A DNA stretch of 64,000 bases from Pseudomonas gingeri (GCF_013385425.1 NZ_JACAQA010000006.1:117654-181653); one strand, 5' to 3'. Shown: positions 17,575 through 27,443, numbered from the stretch's first letter. Notes: a model not told the origin generated them from the sequence alone. Made by a program: numbers and translations.

Positions 17575-17763
17575 CTCAACGATCTGCCGGGCAGGTGTGA
17601 GGCAACACCGAACCAGCGCTTTAGCGGTATTTCGAAGCTTCTCTCAAGCTTCTGTCGGCGGTCTTTTGATCCACCTGGCGCCCCGCAAGTAGCTGTTTAA
17701 ATCGGCGCATGTATTTATCCTAGAGAAGCCGGTGGCTGGCTGTCAAGAATCCTCCACAACGAA

Positions 17764-17788
17764 CAAGCCCGCAAAAATGCGGGCTTGT
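17764..17788 (-). terminator. Possible terminator hairpin downstream of doxX
   Basis: CAAGCCCGCA-AAAA-TGCGGGCTTG stem. The T tract is poor (TTCGTTGT on the minus strand), so termination is uncertain. Confidence 0.4.
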
Positions 17789-17796
17789 CGTATTCG

Positions 17797-17880
17797 TGTG
17801 GGAGCCGGCTTGCTGGCGATGAGGCCAGTGAGCCTTGCATCGCCGAATCGGACGCTATCGCCGGCAAGCCAGCTCCAACA
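17797..17880. repeat. REPIN, GCTTGCTGGCGAT type
   Basis: Left TGTGGGAGCCGGCTTGCTGGCGAT, right arm the inverted ATCGCCGGCAAGCCAGCTCC. The arms are imperfect, so this is an older copy. It follows the doxX stop. Confidence 0.8.
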
Positions 17881-17904
17881 AAGGCTTGCGCTGTCGTCTG
17901 GATT

Positions 17905-18342
17905 CTACGAGCGGGCGATGGCCGCGTCCGCCGAGAGTTTGCCGGCCCCTTCGATCAGTACCGCGAGTGTCCCACCTAACAGGGCCAGGGCGAACTCATA
18001 ACCATTGTTGGCCATGAACAGACCGTTGTGGATATGCACCGAGAAGATCGCCACCAGCAAGGTAAAGGTCAGGCCCAGCGCCGCCGGACGGGCCAACAGG
18101 CCGATGATCAGGGCCAGGCCGCCGAAGAACTCGGTGCCGCCCGCCAACAGGGCCATCAGGTGACCCGGTGCCAGGCCGATGCTCTCCATCCACTGCGCCG
18201 TGCCGGCCAGGCCGTAGCCGCCGAACAGACCGAAGAGCTTCTGCGAACCGTGGGCGGCAAAGATGATCCCGACAAAAATCCGCAGGACAGTCAGGCCATA
18301 ACCGGCGCGGGTGCTCAGAACGCGATTGATCAAGGTGCTCAT
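17905..18342 (-). CDS. DoxX family membrane protein
   Basis: 145 residues from ATG 18342 (AAGGA upstream). Four predicted TM helices with the DoxX signature: GLTVLRIFVGIIFAAHGSQKLFG (helix 1), GTEFFGGLALIIGLLARPAAL (helix 2), FTLLVAIFSVHIHNGLFMANNGYEFALALLGG (helices 3-4). DoxX proteins occur in small quinone/thiosulfate or detoxification complexes, but most bacterial copies such as this one are uncharacterised. A plausible promoter lies just upstream, so it is probably transcribed alone. The function call goes no further than the family. Confidence 0.9.
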   Translation of the reverse strand: MSTLINRVLSTRAGYGLTVLRIFVGIIFAAHGSQKLFGLFGGYGLAGTAQWMESIGLAPGHLMALLAGGTEFFGGLALIIGLLARPAALGLTFTLLVAIFSVHIHNGLFMANNGYEFALALLGGTLAVLIEGAGKLSADAAIARS

Positions 18343-18376
18343 CGGTGAATCCTTTTTGATATAGGGGTTGATGGGC

Positions 18377-18405
18377 CTCATATTAATCAGTTTTTAAAAT
18401 GTAAA
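18377..18405 (-). promoter_or_regulatory. Predicted sigma-70 promoter of doxX
   Basis: On the minus strand, TTTACA (18400-18405), 17-bp AT-rich spacer, TATGAG (18377-18382), about 35-60 bp upstream of the start codon. Confidence 0.5.
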
Positions 18406-18428
18406 AAGCGCAAAAAACCTGATAAAAC

Positions 18429-18445
18429 AATCTAATTATTAGATT
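18429..18445 (-). other. AT-rich perfect palindrome at the mltF stop codon
   Basis: AATCTAAT-T-ATTAGATT overlaps the last base pairs of mltF and precedes the doxX promoter. It may be a weak stem-loop at the mltF 3' end or an operator site. Without a GC stem it is unlikely to be an efficient terminator. Confidence 0.35.
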
Positions 18446-19868
18446 ACTTCCGAGAGGCGATCTTCCTCGCATTCGGCTCCAGGGAGTCGCGCTCGCGGTC
18501 AAATGCCAGGTAATACTTGTTCACGCTGTTCACATAGTTCACCGCGTTCATCCCCACCTGCTCCATGGCAATGCGCTCGACCTGGAAGAACCACTGGTTG
18601 GGATTCAAGCCACGGCGACGGGCCTCCGCGCGCATGCCCTGGACCCGTTCCGGGCCCATGTTGTAGGCCGCCAGGACAAAGGCCATGCGCTCGCGTTCGT
18701 TGAGCTTGGGGCTGGCAAAGAACTTGCGCCGGATCATCGCCAGGTACTTGGCCCCGGCCTGCACATTGTTATCGACATTCTGGATATTGCCGACGCCGAC
18801 CCGCTGCGCCGCCGAGGGGGTGATCTGTAGCAGTCCGGTCGCGCCGCTGGCACCCCGGGCGCCGGGATCCAGGGCCGATTCCTTGAAGGCCAGCGCCGCC
18901 AGGTTCAGCCAGTCGATGCCCTGGGCCTGGGCATGCCGTTGCAAGACCGGACGGAGCTTTTCCAGCTTCGCCCGATCACTGCGACTCAGCGGATAATGCA
19001 CCTGGTACAGGCGTCGATAGATCCGCAGAAACGCCGTGTCCTGGTCCGAAGGGGCCTTGTAGGTCTTGAGAAAGCGGTCGATGCTCGCCCGCAGCATTGA
19101 AGCATTGTCGCGTACGAACCAGTGCATCTGCCCCGGCTCGCTGACCAGCACCTGCTTGTCGAAACGCAGCTTGGGCATGATCCGCGCCCAGCGTTCGGCA
19201 ATCGGCTGCTCGACGACGGTCAGGTGAAAGATCCCGCCCTGGACCATCTCCAGCACATCCTCTGCCGCCAGACTCGGATCGACCCATTCGATCTTGACCG
19301 GCGGCAACTTGCGCAAGGCCAGTTTCTGGTTGATCTGGTTGACCGCCTCACCCGCGGCGCTGCCGGGGGTCAGGGCCAGGGTCCGGCCGGACAGTTGTTC
19401 AAAGCGGGTAAAGCGCTTCTCGCCTTTGAGCCCCACCAGCAGTAACGGCACCGTATTGCCGAGGGGATCGCTGGCGAGCACCGCGTGCCCAGGCTGGACT
19501 TCGAGCAATTCCCCTGGGGCTACCAGATCACCCTCCCCACGCTGCAAGGCGCCGAGCAGTTGGTCCTTGGCCTTGGGAATGATCTTGAGGGTGATCTCCT
19601 GGTTGTCGCGGGCCTGGCTGTTGAGGAACTGCTCAAAGGCGCGCAGGCGATGGTATTCGAGGCCAATGACCTCGCCCTGGACCTCGCCGCTGCTGTTGCG
19701 GCTCTGGTTGACCAATACCCGCAGGACCCGGCTGCTGCGAATCTCCGCGAGGTCACGGACCTTGCCCGGCTGGGCGATTTCCAACGGCCCGGCCAACCGC
19801 GCAAGCGCCGGCAACGGCAGCAGCAGGGACAGGCACAGCAGGAGCAACAGCGAGGGTCGCTTCTTCAT
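18444..19868 (-). CDS. mltF: MltF-type membrane-bound lytic transglycosylase (SBP_bac_3 + SLT domains)
   Basis: 474 residues from ATG 19868 with GGAG. Signal peptide ~1-22 (KKRPSLLLLLCLSLLLPLPALA) without lipobox Cys. A periplasmic binding-protein-like domain ~40-290 (SSRVLRVLVNQSRNSSGE...) is followed by the SLT catalytic domain ~300-450: AALAFKESALDPGARGASGATGLLQITPSAAQ with catalytic Glu in FKESALD and the GLLQITP loop, then AAYNMGPERV. MltF enzymes cleave the glycan chain with anhydro-muramic acid formation, and the N-terminal domain senses muropeptides. Pseudomonads have two paralogues; this looks like the second (MltF2), so the symbol is approximate. Confidence 0.9.
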   Translation of the reverse strand: MKKRPSLLLLLCLSLLLPLPALARLAGPLEIAQPGKVRDLAEIRSSRVLRVLVNQSRNSSGEVQGEVIGLEYHRLRAFEQFLNSQARDNQEITLKIIPKAKDQLLGALQRGEGDLVAPGELLEVQPGHAVLASDPLGNTVPLLLVGLKGEKRFTRFEQLSGRTLALTPGSAAGEAVNQINQKLALRKLPPVKIEWVDPSLAAEDVLEMVQGGIFHLTVVEQPIAERWARIMPKLRFDKQVLVSEPGQMHWFVRDNASMLRASIDRFLKTYKAPSDQDTAFLRIYRRLYQVHYPLSRSDRAKLEKLRPVLQRHAQAQGIDWLNLAALAFKESALDPGARGASGATGLLQITPSAAQRVGVGNIQNVDNNVQAGAKYLAMIRRKFFASPKLNERERMAFVLAAYNMGPERVQGMRAEARRRGLNPNQWFFQVERIAMEQVGMNAVNYVNSVNKYYLAFDRERDSLEPNARKIASRK

Positions 19869-20105
19869 CCGTTCTCCGGAAAGAATACTGCCCAGCCTCA
19901 GACGAAGGTGGCCTGAAGTCGAACAACTGAAATCGAGCGTCTTTTGAACGCGAAAAGTGCGAAAGACTGGGTACGGCACCGAGGTCATGCCAACCGATGT
20001 TTTCTTCCGGCTTTAAGAGACAGTCATAACTCGTTGTAGTTCTTGATTTTTATTATAAATCTACAGCTCTGGTATGCTTTTCGGCCTGTGGCCTGAGGTA
20101 GCACC

Positions 20106-20912
20106 ATGCAACTCATCGATATCGGCGTCAACCTGACCAACCCCGGTTTTGCCGGCAAACAGCAGGAAATACTCGACCGTGCCTATGCCGCCGGAGTCTG
20201 CCAACTGATTGTGACAGGCACTAGTCTGGAGGCCAGCGAACAGGCGCTGGAGCTGTGCCGGGAGCTGGATCAGAGCGGTCAGCGGCTGTTCGCCAGCGCT
20301 GGCATCCACCCCCATTCCGCCAGTGACTGGAGGGCCGGCAGCGCCGCTCGTCTGAAAGCCCTGCTGATGGAACCGAACGTCTGCGCGGTCGGCGAATGCG
20401 GGCTGGATTTCAACCGCGATTTCTCCCCGCGCCCGCAACAGGAAAAAGTCCTCGAGGAACACCTGGCCCTGGCCGTGGAGTTGCAGCGTCCGGTGTTCCT
20501 CCATGAGCGCGATGCCAACGTCCGTTTGCTGGAGATCCTGCGGGACTACCGCGACCACCTGCCCGCCGCCGTGGTGCACTGTTTCACCGGCGAGCAGAAG
20601 GCGCTGTTCAGCTATCTCGACCTGGACCTGCATATCGGCATCACCGGCTGGATCTGCGATGAGCGTCGTGGCACCCACCTGCACCCACTGGTGCGGGAGA
20701 TTCCCCGGGGCCGCCTGATGCTCGAAAGCGACGCGCCCTACCTGCTGCCGCGCAGCCTGCGGCCCAAGCCGAAGAACGGCCGCAATGAGCCGGCATACCT
20801 GGGCGAAGTGCTGCGTGAAGTGGCCCTGCACCGCGACGAAAGCCAGGAAGACCTGGCTGCCCACACCAGCGCCTGCGCCCGCGCGTTCTTCAATTTGCCG
20901 GGCCTCGACTGA
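20106..20912 (+). CDS. tatD: TatD family metal-dependent DNase
   Basis: 268 residues. It matches the TatD orthologue rather than YcfH/YjjV: start [15 protein letters not shown], then [47 protein letters not shown] and [11 protein letters not shown]. His, Glu and Asp in these blocks are the two-metal ligands of the TIM-barrel amidohydrolase fold. E. coli TatD is a 3'-5' exonuclease acting on damaged DNA. It starts a two-gene plus-strand run with the chemoreceptor gene but is 97 bp away, so cotranscription is uncertain. Confidence 0.93.
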   Translation: MQLIDIGVNLTNPGFAGKQQEILDRAYAAGVCQLIVTGTSLEASEQALELCRELDQSGQRLFASAGIHPHSASDWRAGSAARLKALLMEPNVCAVGECGLDFNRDFSPRPQQEKVLEEHLALAVELQRPVFLHERDANVRLLEILRDYRDHLPAAVVHCFTGEQKALFSYLDLDLHIGITGWICDERRGTHLHPLVREIPRGRLMLESDAPYLLPRSLRPKPKNGRNEPAYLGEVLREVALHRDESQEDLAAHTSACARAFFNLPGLD

Positions 20913-21009
20913 AGCGGCATTGACCCATATCAACAATTGCCTCCCTGAGTAGCGGCACAATAATGGCACCTTGCCAAAACTGTTTCCGCCCTATCAGGGA
21001 AGACCCACC

Positions 21010-22488
21010 ATGCGTGCCTGGCTTAGCAATATCTCGCTGAAATACAAGTTCTGGGCCGTGAACGCGGTCGCGTTTGTCACCACCCTGTTTCTGGTGCTGT
21101 ACGCCGTGCAGTTGGAACAACAGGCCCGCACCGACGCCTCCCGCGCCGCGGTCCAGGCCCAGGCTCACTTGCTCGCCGCCTGGCCCGAAGACAAGGCCTG
21201 GCCCGAGGCCGACAACCTGCTGCCGTTCAAGGCCGGTGAAACGCCGACCCTCAAGGGGCAGATGTTGCCGCGTCTCAAGGACGCCAACGGCTGGGTCGCT
21301 TACGACTATATGCCACTGTTCGGCGACAACCCGCTGCTCGGCGCACAAGTGCTCGGCCGTGGCGAACAGCAGGTCGCCGTACTCGCCTATGCGCCAAGCC
21401 TGGCCCAGGTGTTCAGCGAACGTTTCGCCAACTATGCGGTGGCCGTGTTCATCCTGATGCTGGCGATGCTCGGCGCCTCGCAGTTGCTGATCCGCTTCCT
21501 GCTCAGCCAGCTCAATACCCTCAAGGACGTGATGCTCCACGTGGAGAAGACCGGCGACCTCTCGGCCCGTGTGCCATTGGCCGGCAAGGACGAAGTCGGA
21601 CAAATGGCCAGCGCCTTCAATGCCATGCAAGCCGGCTATCAGCGGGTGGTCGGCACGGTGGCGCGCACGGCGGCGCAACTGGATGTCGGCGCCGCGCGCC
21701 TGGCCTCGAGCATGAACGACGTGCGCCACGGCATGCTCGGCCAGCAGAGCGAAACCGACCAGGCCGCCACGGCCATCAACGAAATGTCAGCCACGGTCTA
21801 TCACATCGCCCAGCACGCCGGCGCCACCCGTGACCTGTCGAAAACCGCCGACGACCTGGCCGGCAGCGGGCACGTCGTAGTCAACCGGGTCCAGCAATCG
21901 ATCACCGGGCTGTCCAGCGGCGTGCAGCAGACCGCGACGATGATCCAGCAACTGGCCGAGGACAGCCAGAAGATCAATGGCGTGGTCAGCGTCATCCACA
22001 GCATCGCCGAGCAGACCAACCTGCTGGCACTGAACGCCGCCATCGAAGCGGCCCGGGCCGGGGAAATGGGTCGGGGTTTCGCGGTGGTCGCCGATGAGGT
22101 GCGCAACCTGGCCAAGCGCGTACAGAGTTCCACCGACGAGATCACCACCATGGTCTCCGCCTTGCAGGCCGGCACCCGCGACGCCGTGGACTTTATGCAG
22201 GAAAGCTCGTTCAAGGCCGACGACTGCGTGCAACAGGCCCAGGAAGCCGGGGAAGCGCTGGCGCAGATCACCAGCGCGGTGGCCCAGATGCGCGAAAGCA
22301 ACACCCAGATCGCCGTGGCCGCCGAACAGCAGAGCCAGGTCGCGGAAGAAATGAACCGGGCGGTGGTGAGCATCCGCGACGTGACCGAGAACACCGTGCA
22401 ACAGACCGTGGACTCGGCCACCACCAGCCATGACCTGGCGAAGCTGGCGGGAGAGCTGAGCAAGGCGATTGGCCAGCTCAAACTATAG
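21010..22488 (+). CDS. Methyl-accepting chemotaxis protein
   Basis: 492 residues from ATG 21010 (GGGAAG upstream). TM1 ~10-33 ([20 protein letters not shown]), a small periplasmic sensor ~34-140 with no recognisable ligand domain, TM2 ~142-163 ([18 protein letters not shown]), HAMP ~165-220, then the signalling coiled coil with hairpin tip [35 protein letters not shown]. The tip is the highly conserved contact for CheA/CheW. No C-terminal pentapeptide for CheR/CheB is seen. The ligand is unknown; the short periplasmic part limits it to a small signal. Confidence 0.93.
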   Translation: MRAWLSNISLKYKFWAVNAVAFVTTLFLVLYAVQLEQQARTDASRAAVQAQAHLLAAWPEDKAWPEADNLLPFKAGETPTLKGQMLPRLKDANGWVAYDYMPLFGDNPLLGAQVLGRGEQQVAVLAYAPSLAQVFSERFANYAVAVFILMLAMLGASQLLIRFLLSQLNTLKDVMLHVEKTGDLSARVPLAGKDEVGQMASAFNAMQAGYQRVVGTVARTAAQLDVGAARLASSMNDVRHGMLGQQSETDQAATAINEMSATVYHIAQHAGATRDLSKTADDLAGSGHVVVNRVQQSITGLSSGVQQTATMIQQLAEDSQKINGVVSVIHSIAEQTNLLALNAAIEAARAGEMGRGFAVVADEVRNLAKRVQSSTDEITTMVSALQAGTRDAVDFMQESSFKADDCVQQAQEAGEALAQITSAVAQMRESNTQIAVAAEQQSQVAEEMNRAVVSIRDVTENTVQQTVDSATTSHDLAKLAGELSKAIGQLKL

Positions 22489-22571
22489 GATCGATAGGAA
22501 GAGTTGATTCGCCCGGAAAGCTGGCCGGGCTTACTCTCTGTTCACCGACTACACGAACAGAGGACACGATC

Positions 22572-22811
22572 ATGGGCCAACGTCACCCCAACTTCCCCGC
22601 CTGGCAATGGCGGGTTGCCCCCCAAGCTTCGAACGATGGCACCCGCGAAGGCATGCAACTGCTGGCGCTGGCCCTGTTCGCACTGTCCTTCCTGCTGGTG
22701 AGTTCCGGCGTGTTCGCGCAGAACCCGACCAACTTCGCCGTTGGCGTGCTGGGCCTGGTGGCCGCATTCAGCCTGCGCAGCAAAGGTCAAAGCCTGGCAC
22801 TGGAAGCCTGA
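22572..22811 (+). CDS. Small conserved membrane protein of unknown function
   Basis: 79 residues from ATG 22572 with GAGGA upstream. The N-terminal 30 residues are polar and Trp-rich (FPAWQWRVAPQAS), followed by two hydrophobic stretches, LLALALFALSFLLVSSGVFA and NFAVGVLGLVAAFSLR. So it is a short inner-membrane protein. It is just downstream of the chemoreceptor gene. No family I can name. Confidence 0.6.
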   Translation: MGQRHPNFPAWQWRVAPQASNDGTREGMQLLALALFALSFLLVSSGVFAQNPTNFAVGVLGLVAAFSLRSKGQSLALEA

Positions 22812-22825
22812 GCCAGCACCGTTCC

Positions 22826-22852
22826 CCTGAAGGCCGGCTTGCCGGCCTCAGG
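22826..22852. terminator. GC-rich hairpin between convergent genes
   Basis: CCTGAAGGCCGGC-TT-GCCGGCCTCAGG; a 12-bp stem with one bulge overlapping the thioesterase stop codon region. No T run on either strand, so the terminator role is only possible. Confidence 0.45.
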
Positions 22853-23645
22853 CAAACACGGTAACGGTCTGCCGGCTCAATGCGATCAGCCGTCCATCGG
22901 CGCTCCACAACGCCGCCGCCACATGGCCATAGCCGTCGCGGGCATGCTCGATCACCGCGCGGTATTTGCACCAGTCCAGGGTATCGAGTTCCAGCAATGG
23001 CTGGACGAACTCCACCGTCCAGGTCAGGGTGCTGCCGGCCGCCGGTTTGCCCAGGTGTGACAACACCGCCGGCGGCCAGGCATCCACCAGGGCCAGCAAG
23101 TGCGCCTCGGTCAGCGGCTCTTGCCGGACATCCCCACGCAGTTGCACCCAGCCGCCCATCTCGCGGGATTTGTTACCGGTAAAAGGCATGCCACCCACGC
23201 CCCAGCGCATCGCCAGATTACGCATGAACTCCGGCATCACTCCCGGGATATAGGGCGCCTCCGGGCATTCGTCCCAATGCTTGAACGCGGGTGCCGGCTC
23301 AGCCGCCACCTCCACCACCGATTCCCGCGACGCGCCAAAGCTACCCTGAACCAACGTCACCACCTGGCCATTTTGCATGGCCCGGCCCAGCACCTGGCTG
23401 ACCGCCTTGCCCTCGCGCAGCACCTCGACTTCAAAATCGATGGGCACCCCAGGCTCGGCCGGCCCGACAAAAGTGATCGCCAGCGAACGTACCGGCCGCT
23501 CGGCCGGTACCCGGGCGCGCATCGCCTCGTATTGCAGCGCCACCATCAGGCCGCCAAACGTGGCGCGCCCCTGCGCCCACTCGGCAGGAATGGAAAGCCC
23601 CTTGGGCTCGCGGCGAACCGCATCGAGCAAATCTGAAAAGCGCAT
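22848..23645 (-). CDS. TesB-like acyl-CoA thioesterase (double hotdog)
   Basis: 265 residues. N-terminal hotdog region with GRATFGGLMVALQYEAMR and LAITFVGPAEPGVPIDFEVEVLREGKAVSQV, and a C-terminal second hotdog with LTWTVEFVQPLLELDTLDWCKYRAVIEHARDGYGHVAAALWSADG. This arrangement is that of the TesB/acyl-CoA thioesterase II-like family (Pfam 4HBT_3), length 260-290. Likely hydrolyses acyl-CoA. No neighbour explains the chain length preference. Single gene, convergent with the small membrane protein gene. Confidence 0.85.
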   Translation of the reverse strand: MRFSDLLDAVRREPKGLSIPAEWAQGRATFGGLMVALQYEAMRARVPAERPVRSLAITFVGPAEPGVPIDFEVEVLREGKAVSQVLGRAMQNGQVVTLVQGSFGASRESVVEVAAEPAPAFKHWDECPEAPYIPGVMPEFMRNLAMRWGVGGMPFTGNKSREMGGWVQLRGDVRQEPLTEAHLLALVDAWPPAVLSHLGKPAAGSTLTWTVEFVQPLLELDTLDWCKYRAVIEHARDGYGHVAAALWSADGRLIALSRQTVTVFA

Positions 23646-23747
23646 GCTGACCTCAGCTGGAAAAAATCCTACAGAATAGTAACCAGCTCATTCGCAGCAC
23701 ACAGCACTCATACCGGCCAAAGCAGCGGTCAAACAAGCCGTCGGCAC

Positions 23748-24512
23748 TCAGCTGAAACAGGTCTCGCTCAACCGATCCAGCACCCGGTCGGCCTTGTTCT
23801 CGGCCAGGGCCATGGTCCTGCGCCAACCCGTCACACAGGATTGCAGGTCCGGCTCCTGTTCCGCCCGCAACAACCATTGCCAGCAATCATGCCAATCACC
23901 CAGCGCTTCCTGGGCCGACTTCAAGGATTTCAAGGCTGGCGCCGGCAAGCGGTTCAGATGCGGATAGGCTTCGGCGGCGTAACGTACGCGCTTGATCAAC
24001 AGCCGCAACCGATGGCGGTCATGCAGCGGGTCATGCAAGGCTTCATCCAGCGCCTCCCACTGTTTGGCCAAGCGCTTTTCGATGCGTTTGTGCAGGCCCT
24101 TCAACAGGCCCTGGTGTTGCGAAGCCCGGAGAAAACGCGGAAAGGCATCGAGCACACTGAACAGCTGTTTCAGTTCGGGACTACGCGCCACGGCCCAGTA
24201 ATCATCGGACAACTGTTCCGTACGCCGCGCCGCCGCCACATGATGCCCCTGCCGATGCAGGTAGGCGGCCAGCACTTCACGATCGCGAATCGGCGTGGTC
24301 AGGCTGCCGACCTGCTGCGCCGCCTGCTCGACCTGTTCGACACCCGGCAAGCCACGCAACGGCCGCAACAAACTGCGCAGACGCCGTACCGTAGTGCGTA
24401 AATCATGCAGGCCCTCCTCGTCGGTCAGCGCATCCACCCGCGCATGACAGGCCAACAAGCGCACTTCCAGGCTCAGGACCTGAACCACCAATTCATCCAC
24501 CAGGGCAGACAT
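23748..24512 (-). CDS. CHAD domain-containing protein
   Basis: 254 residues from ATG 24512 (GGGAG ~11 bp upstream). Helical CHAD fold with the conserved basic segments LHDLRTTVRRLRSLLRPLRG, GSLTTPIRDREVL, HRLRLLIKRVRYAAEA and ALGDWHDCW. CHAD domains bind polyphosphate through their Arg/Lys/His surface and localise to polyP granules. It starts 7 bp after the tgpA stop, so it is the last gene of the moxR-DUF58-tgpA operon. A polyphosphate-binding protein in this envelope operon is a point of interest. No CYTH domain is fused. Confidence 0.88.
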   Translation of the reverse strand: MSALVDELVVQVLSLEVRLLACHARVDALTDEEGLHDLRTTVRRLRSLLRPLRGLPGVEQVEQAAQQVGSLTTPIRDREVLAAYLHRQGHHVAAARRTEQLSDDYWAVARSPELKQLFSVLDAFPRFLRASQHQGLLKGLHKRIEKRLAKQWEALDEALHDPLHDRHRLRLLIKRVRYAAEAYPHLNRLPAPALKSLKSAQEALGDWHDCWQWLLRAEQEPDLQSCVTGWRRTMALAENKADRVLDRLSETCFS

Positions 24513-24519
24513 TCGACAC

Positions 24520-26490
24520 TTACTCCCAAATCGAACTTCCAAGACTACGACGCAATGACCGCAACCTCTGTTGCAATGCATCCATCGACGGGGCCTGTTC
24601 AGCATAGCGCTGGGCCACGAAGCTCTGGACAAATGCATTGATATTTTCCGCCTGGCGTGGCAACTCCCGGGCCGCCCGCTCGCCAAACGCCTGTGGGCCC
24701 TCGCCCGGTTCGCGCACCAGCCCACGCCGACGCAGGAGCTTTTCAAAGGCGGCGAATACCCGTAGCGACGGATCGGAGGTATTGCGCCAGGGGCGCAGCA
24801 GCAACAGCGAGAGCAGCCCCAGGATCAGCACCAGACCGACCGGCAGGGCCCAGGCGGTGAGATCGCCGAACCAGCGCCCCAGCAGTTGCAATTGCTGGTC
24901 GCCCTGATAACCCAGGACCCAGCGCTGCCAACCGTAATTGAGATTATCCCAGCCCAGGCGCAGATTATTGAGCCAGGTCAGATGTGGGTAACGCAGTGGT
25001 GAGAGTGACGAGGCGCCGAGCATATCCTCGTCGGCCGCCAGGGCCTGCTCCAAGCCCTGATCGATACGCTGCGGAGCCACCGCATAGGTCGGATCGACGC
25101 TGCGCCAGCCCTGTCCGTCCTGCCAGTATTCGACCCAGGCGTGGGCATCGAACTGACGCACCGTGAGAAAATTGCCCCCCGGATTCAGCTCACCGCCCTG
25201 ATAGCCGGCCACCATTCGCGCCGGAATTCCCGCCGCCCGCAACACGTAGACCATGGCCCCGGCATAATGCGCACAGAAGCCCTGGCGGCTGTCGAAGAGG
25301 AAAGCGTCGATACTGTCGGCGCCCAGGGTCGGCGGCTTGAGGGTGTAGTAATAGGGCTCGTCGTGAAAATGCTTGAGCAGCGCCGCCACCAGCGCCTGGG
25401 GTTGTGGATAAGTTTGCCGCAACTGTGTTGCCCACTGCCGGCTGCGCGGATCGCCCTGGGTCGGCAACTGCAAGGCCTGGCGCCGAGCCCGGTCACTGAG
25501 TTGCGGATCGCGCATCACCCGCGGCCAGGACTCGGCCCGATAGAGCAAGACCTGCTGCACCGGCCGCTGGCGTTGCACCCGATAGTCCGCCAGTTGGTGC
25601 ACATCGACCTGATCGGTGCGGGCCACATCCAGTGCCGGCAACCAGGGTTTGCCGCTGGCCTGGAGAATGATGCTGTAGCGCCAGGACTCGCCAGCGGCCT
25701 GCCATTTCGGCGCCTGGCTGTAGTTCACCGATGGCGCCTGGCTCCAACGCCGGCCATCGAATTGCTCCAGGGTCAGCGCCCGCCAATACAGGTCGCGACG
25801 CGCCGGCATGGGGCCTTCGAAGCTGGCGCGAAAGGCCAGTTCCGCGGAACGCCCAAGCTCGGCCACATCCCCCGGCGACATGCTTTCGGACAACCCGCTC
25901 TGTGCCTTGTCGATGGCCAACGGCAATGACCAGAGCGGCGCGATACGGGGGAAAAACAGGAACAGCAGGAGCATCAACGGCAAGGCTTGCAGCAACAGGG
26001 TCATGGACAACCACAAGGTCTTCAGCGGCCGGGTCGTCGCGCCTTGCTGCAAACCGACCAGGGCCGCCAGCAGCGCCCCCACCGGCAGCAGGCTGTAGAA
26101 CGCCCAGGGCAGGCTGTCCTCGAACAGATAGGCCACCGCGACACAGAACAGCCCGAGGAAAATCAGCACCAGGGCATCGCGGCGAGTGCGGGTTTCCACC
26201 AGCTTGAGGATAAACATCGCCACCAGCAGCACCGCCCCGGCGTCCAGTCCGATCAGGCTGCTGCGCGAGAGCCAGATACCGCCGATGGTGACCAGCAACA
26301 GAAGCAGTTCCATCAGGCGTCCGGGAAAACGCGCGCGCATGCGGTAGACCTGAATCCGCCAGACCGTGCAGCCGAGCCACAACCCGACCATCCACGGCGG
26401 CACATGGAACCAGAACGGCAGCATCACCAGGGTCTGGGCCACCAGCAACCAGACCAGGCTGGCGCGGGAAATCAGTGGCGCGGCGCTCAT
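24520..26490 (-). CDS. tgpA: Transglutaminase TgpA family membrane protein (DUF3488)
   Basis: 656 residues. About seven N-terminal TM helices (~1-210), a periplasmic transglutaminase core, one C-terminal helix (~555-575), a cytoplasmic tail and DUF4129-type end. The catalytic triad is visible: Cys in QGFCAHYAGAMVYVLRAAGIPARM, His in DAHAWVEYW and Asp in WRSVDPTYA. P. aeruginosa TgpA is essential for growth and is thought to act on the cell envelope; the substrate is not proven. The start overlaps the end of the DUF58 gene (ATGA). Operon order moxR-DUF58-tgpA is conserved. Confidence 0.93.
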   Translation of the reverse strand: MSAAPLISRASLVWLLVAQTLVMLPFWFHVPPWMVGLWLGCTVWRIQVYRMRARFPGRLMELLLLLVTIGGIWLSRSSLIGLDAGAVLLVAMFILKLVETRTRRDALVLIFLGLFCVAVAYLFEDSLPWAFYSLLPVGALLAALVGLQQGATTRPLKTLWLSMTLLLQALPLMLLLFLFFPRIAPLWSLPLAIDKAQSGLSESMSPGDVAELGRSAELAFRASFEGPMPARRDLYWRALTLEQFDGRRWSQAPSVNYSQAPKWQAAGESWRYSIILQASGKPWLPALDVARTDQVDVHQLADYRVQRQRPVQQVLLYRAESWPRVMRDPQLSDRARRQALQLPTQGDPRSRQWATQLRQTYPQPQALVAALLKHFHDEPYYYTLKPPTLGADSIDAFLFDSRQGFCAHYAGAMVYVLRAAGIPARMVAGYQGGELNPGGNFLTVRQFDAHAWVEYWQDGQGWRSVDPTYAVAPQRIDQGLEQALAADEDMLGASSLSPLRYPHLTWLNNLRLGWDNLNYGWQRWVLGYQGDQQLQLLGRWFGDLTAWALPVGLVLILGLLSLLLLRPWRNTSDPSLRVFAAFEKLLRRRGLVREPGEGPQAFGERAARELPRQAENINAFVQSFVAQRYAEQAPSMDALQQRLRSLRRSLGSSIWE

Positions 26491-27443
26491 GGGCTTTTCC
26501 CGAACAGCGCGAGGGCCCGCAGGCAGGCCTCGCAGTGGGCCGCACCGGTATCGCTGTCCAGCATCTGGTCAGGCAGATGCAGGGAGAACATGGTCTCGCG
26601 ACGGGACAACTCCAGCACCCAATAACACAGGCGTGACAGGCGCTGCTCGACATCCCCGCCCAGGGCCAGGAAGTCCAGGCACAGCTCACGACCGTCGAGC
26701 CGGGCGAATTCCTTGATCAGCAGGCCCTGGCCACGGGAGTAGGCTTTCCAGTGCAGGCGCCGCCAGGAGTCGCCGGGCTGATAGACCTTCAGGCCCTGGT
26801 AGTCATCGACACCCTGGCCGTGGGCGCGCATCCCCTCTTCGCGGTCATCGGCGAGCGCACTGGCCAGGGTCGGCAGCTCGCCTTCCAGGGGCTGTGGATA
26901 AACCAGCACCTTCTGTCCCAGGTCGAGCCGGCTCCAGGTCCGCAGGATCCCCAGCGGAAAACTGCTTTCGACACCGATGCGCGGCGCGTGCAGCCAGCCG
27001 CGCACCAGGGTCGGCCGGTTCAACTCCAGTTCGCAGAAACCCGCGGGCGGCACATCGACGCTGTGCACAGCCTGCGCCGACCAGCCCAGGCCAATGGACT
27101 GATGGGCTTTGCCGGCACTCTCCAGGCGCACGAGAAAACGCGCCTGCTCGCCGACAAACACCGCAGGCCCGGTCCCGGCACTGAGCACCAGCCCCTGCAG
27201 ATTGCGCCAGGTATGCAGGATCGCCACCACGAACACCGACAGCAGCAGGAAGCACAGGGCGTAGGCCAGGCTGCTCTGGTAGTTGATGGCGACCATCAGG
27301 ATCAGCGCCAGCAGCGCGGCAAATACCCCGCCGGCGCGATTGGGCATGATGAAGATCTGCCGCTGGGTCAGTTGAATCCGCGCCGAAGGCGGCAGGCGCC
27401 GCGCCAGCCAGGCCTGCCAGTACTCGCGCAGGCGCCGGATCAA
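26487..27443 (-). CDS. DUF58 domain-containing protein
   Basis: About 318 residues from TTG 27443, which overlaps the moxR stop as TTGA and has GCGAGG upstream; a GTG at 27470 is the alternative. Two TM helices (AGGVFAALLALILMVAINYQ and LAYALCFLLLSVFVVAIL), then a beta-rich domain and the DUF58 signature YQGLKVYQPGDSWRRLHWKAYSRG. DUF58 proteins are VWA-like partners of MoxR AAA+ ATPases and TgpA-like transglutaminases. The role is probably as an adaptor or chaperoned client. Confidence 0.88.
   Translation of the reverse strand: MIRRLREYWQAWLARRLPPSARIQLTQRQIFIMPNRAGGVFAALLALILMVAINYQSSLAYALCFLLLSVFVVAILHTWRNLQGLVLSAGTGPAVFVGEQARFLVRLESAGKAHQSIGLGWSAQAVHSVDVPPAGFCELELNRPTLVRGWLHAPRIGVESSFPLGILRTWSRLDLGQKVLVYPQPLEGELPTLASALADDREEGMRAHGQGVDDYQGLKVYQPGDSWRRLHWKAYSRGQGLLIKEFARLDGRELCLDFLALGGDVEQRLSRLCYWVLELSRRETMFSLHLPDQMLDSDTGAAHCEACLRALALFGKSP

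Larger units (their letters stand above)
17575..17904. other. 330-bp region with hairpins and a REPIN, no gene
   Basis: Holds a GAAGCTT-N5-AAGCTTC hairpin (17634-17652) upstream of the hypothetical gene, a CAAGCCCGCA/TGCGGGCTTG hairpin (17764-17788) and a REPIN (17797-17880). No ORF here has a family match. Confidence 0.55.

Noticed and set aside
22826..22852. Hairpin as strong bidirectional terminator
   Set aside because: Stem is good but there is no T run on either strand, so I kept it only as a possible terminator.
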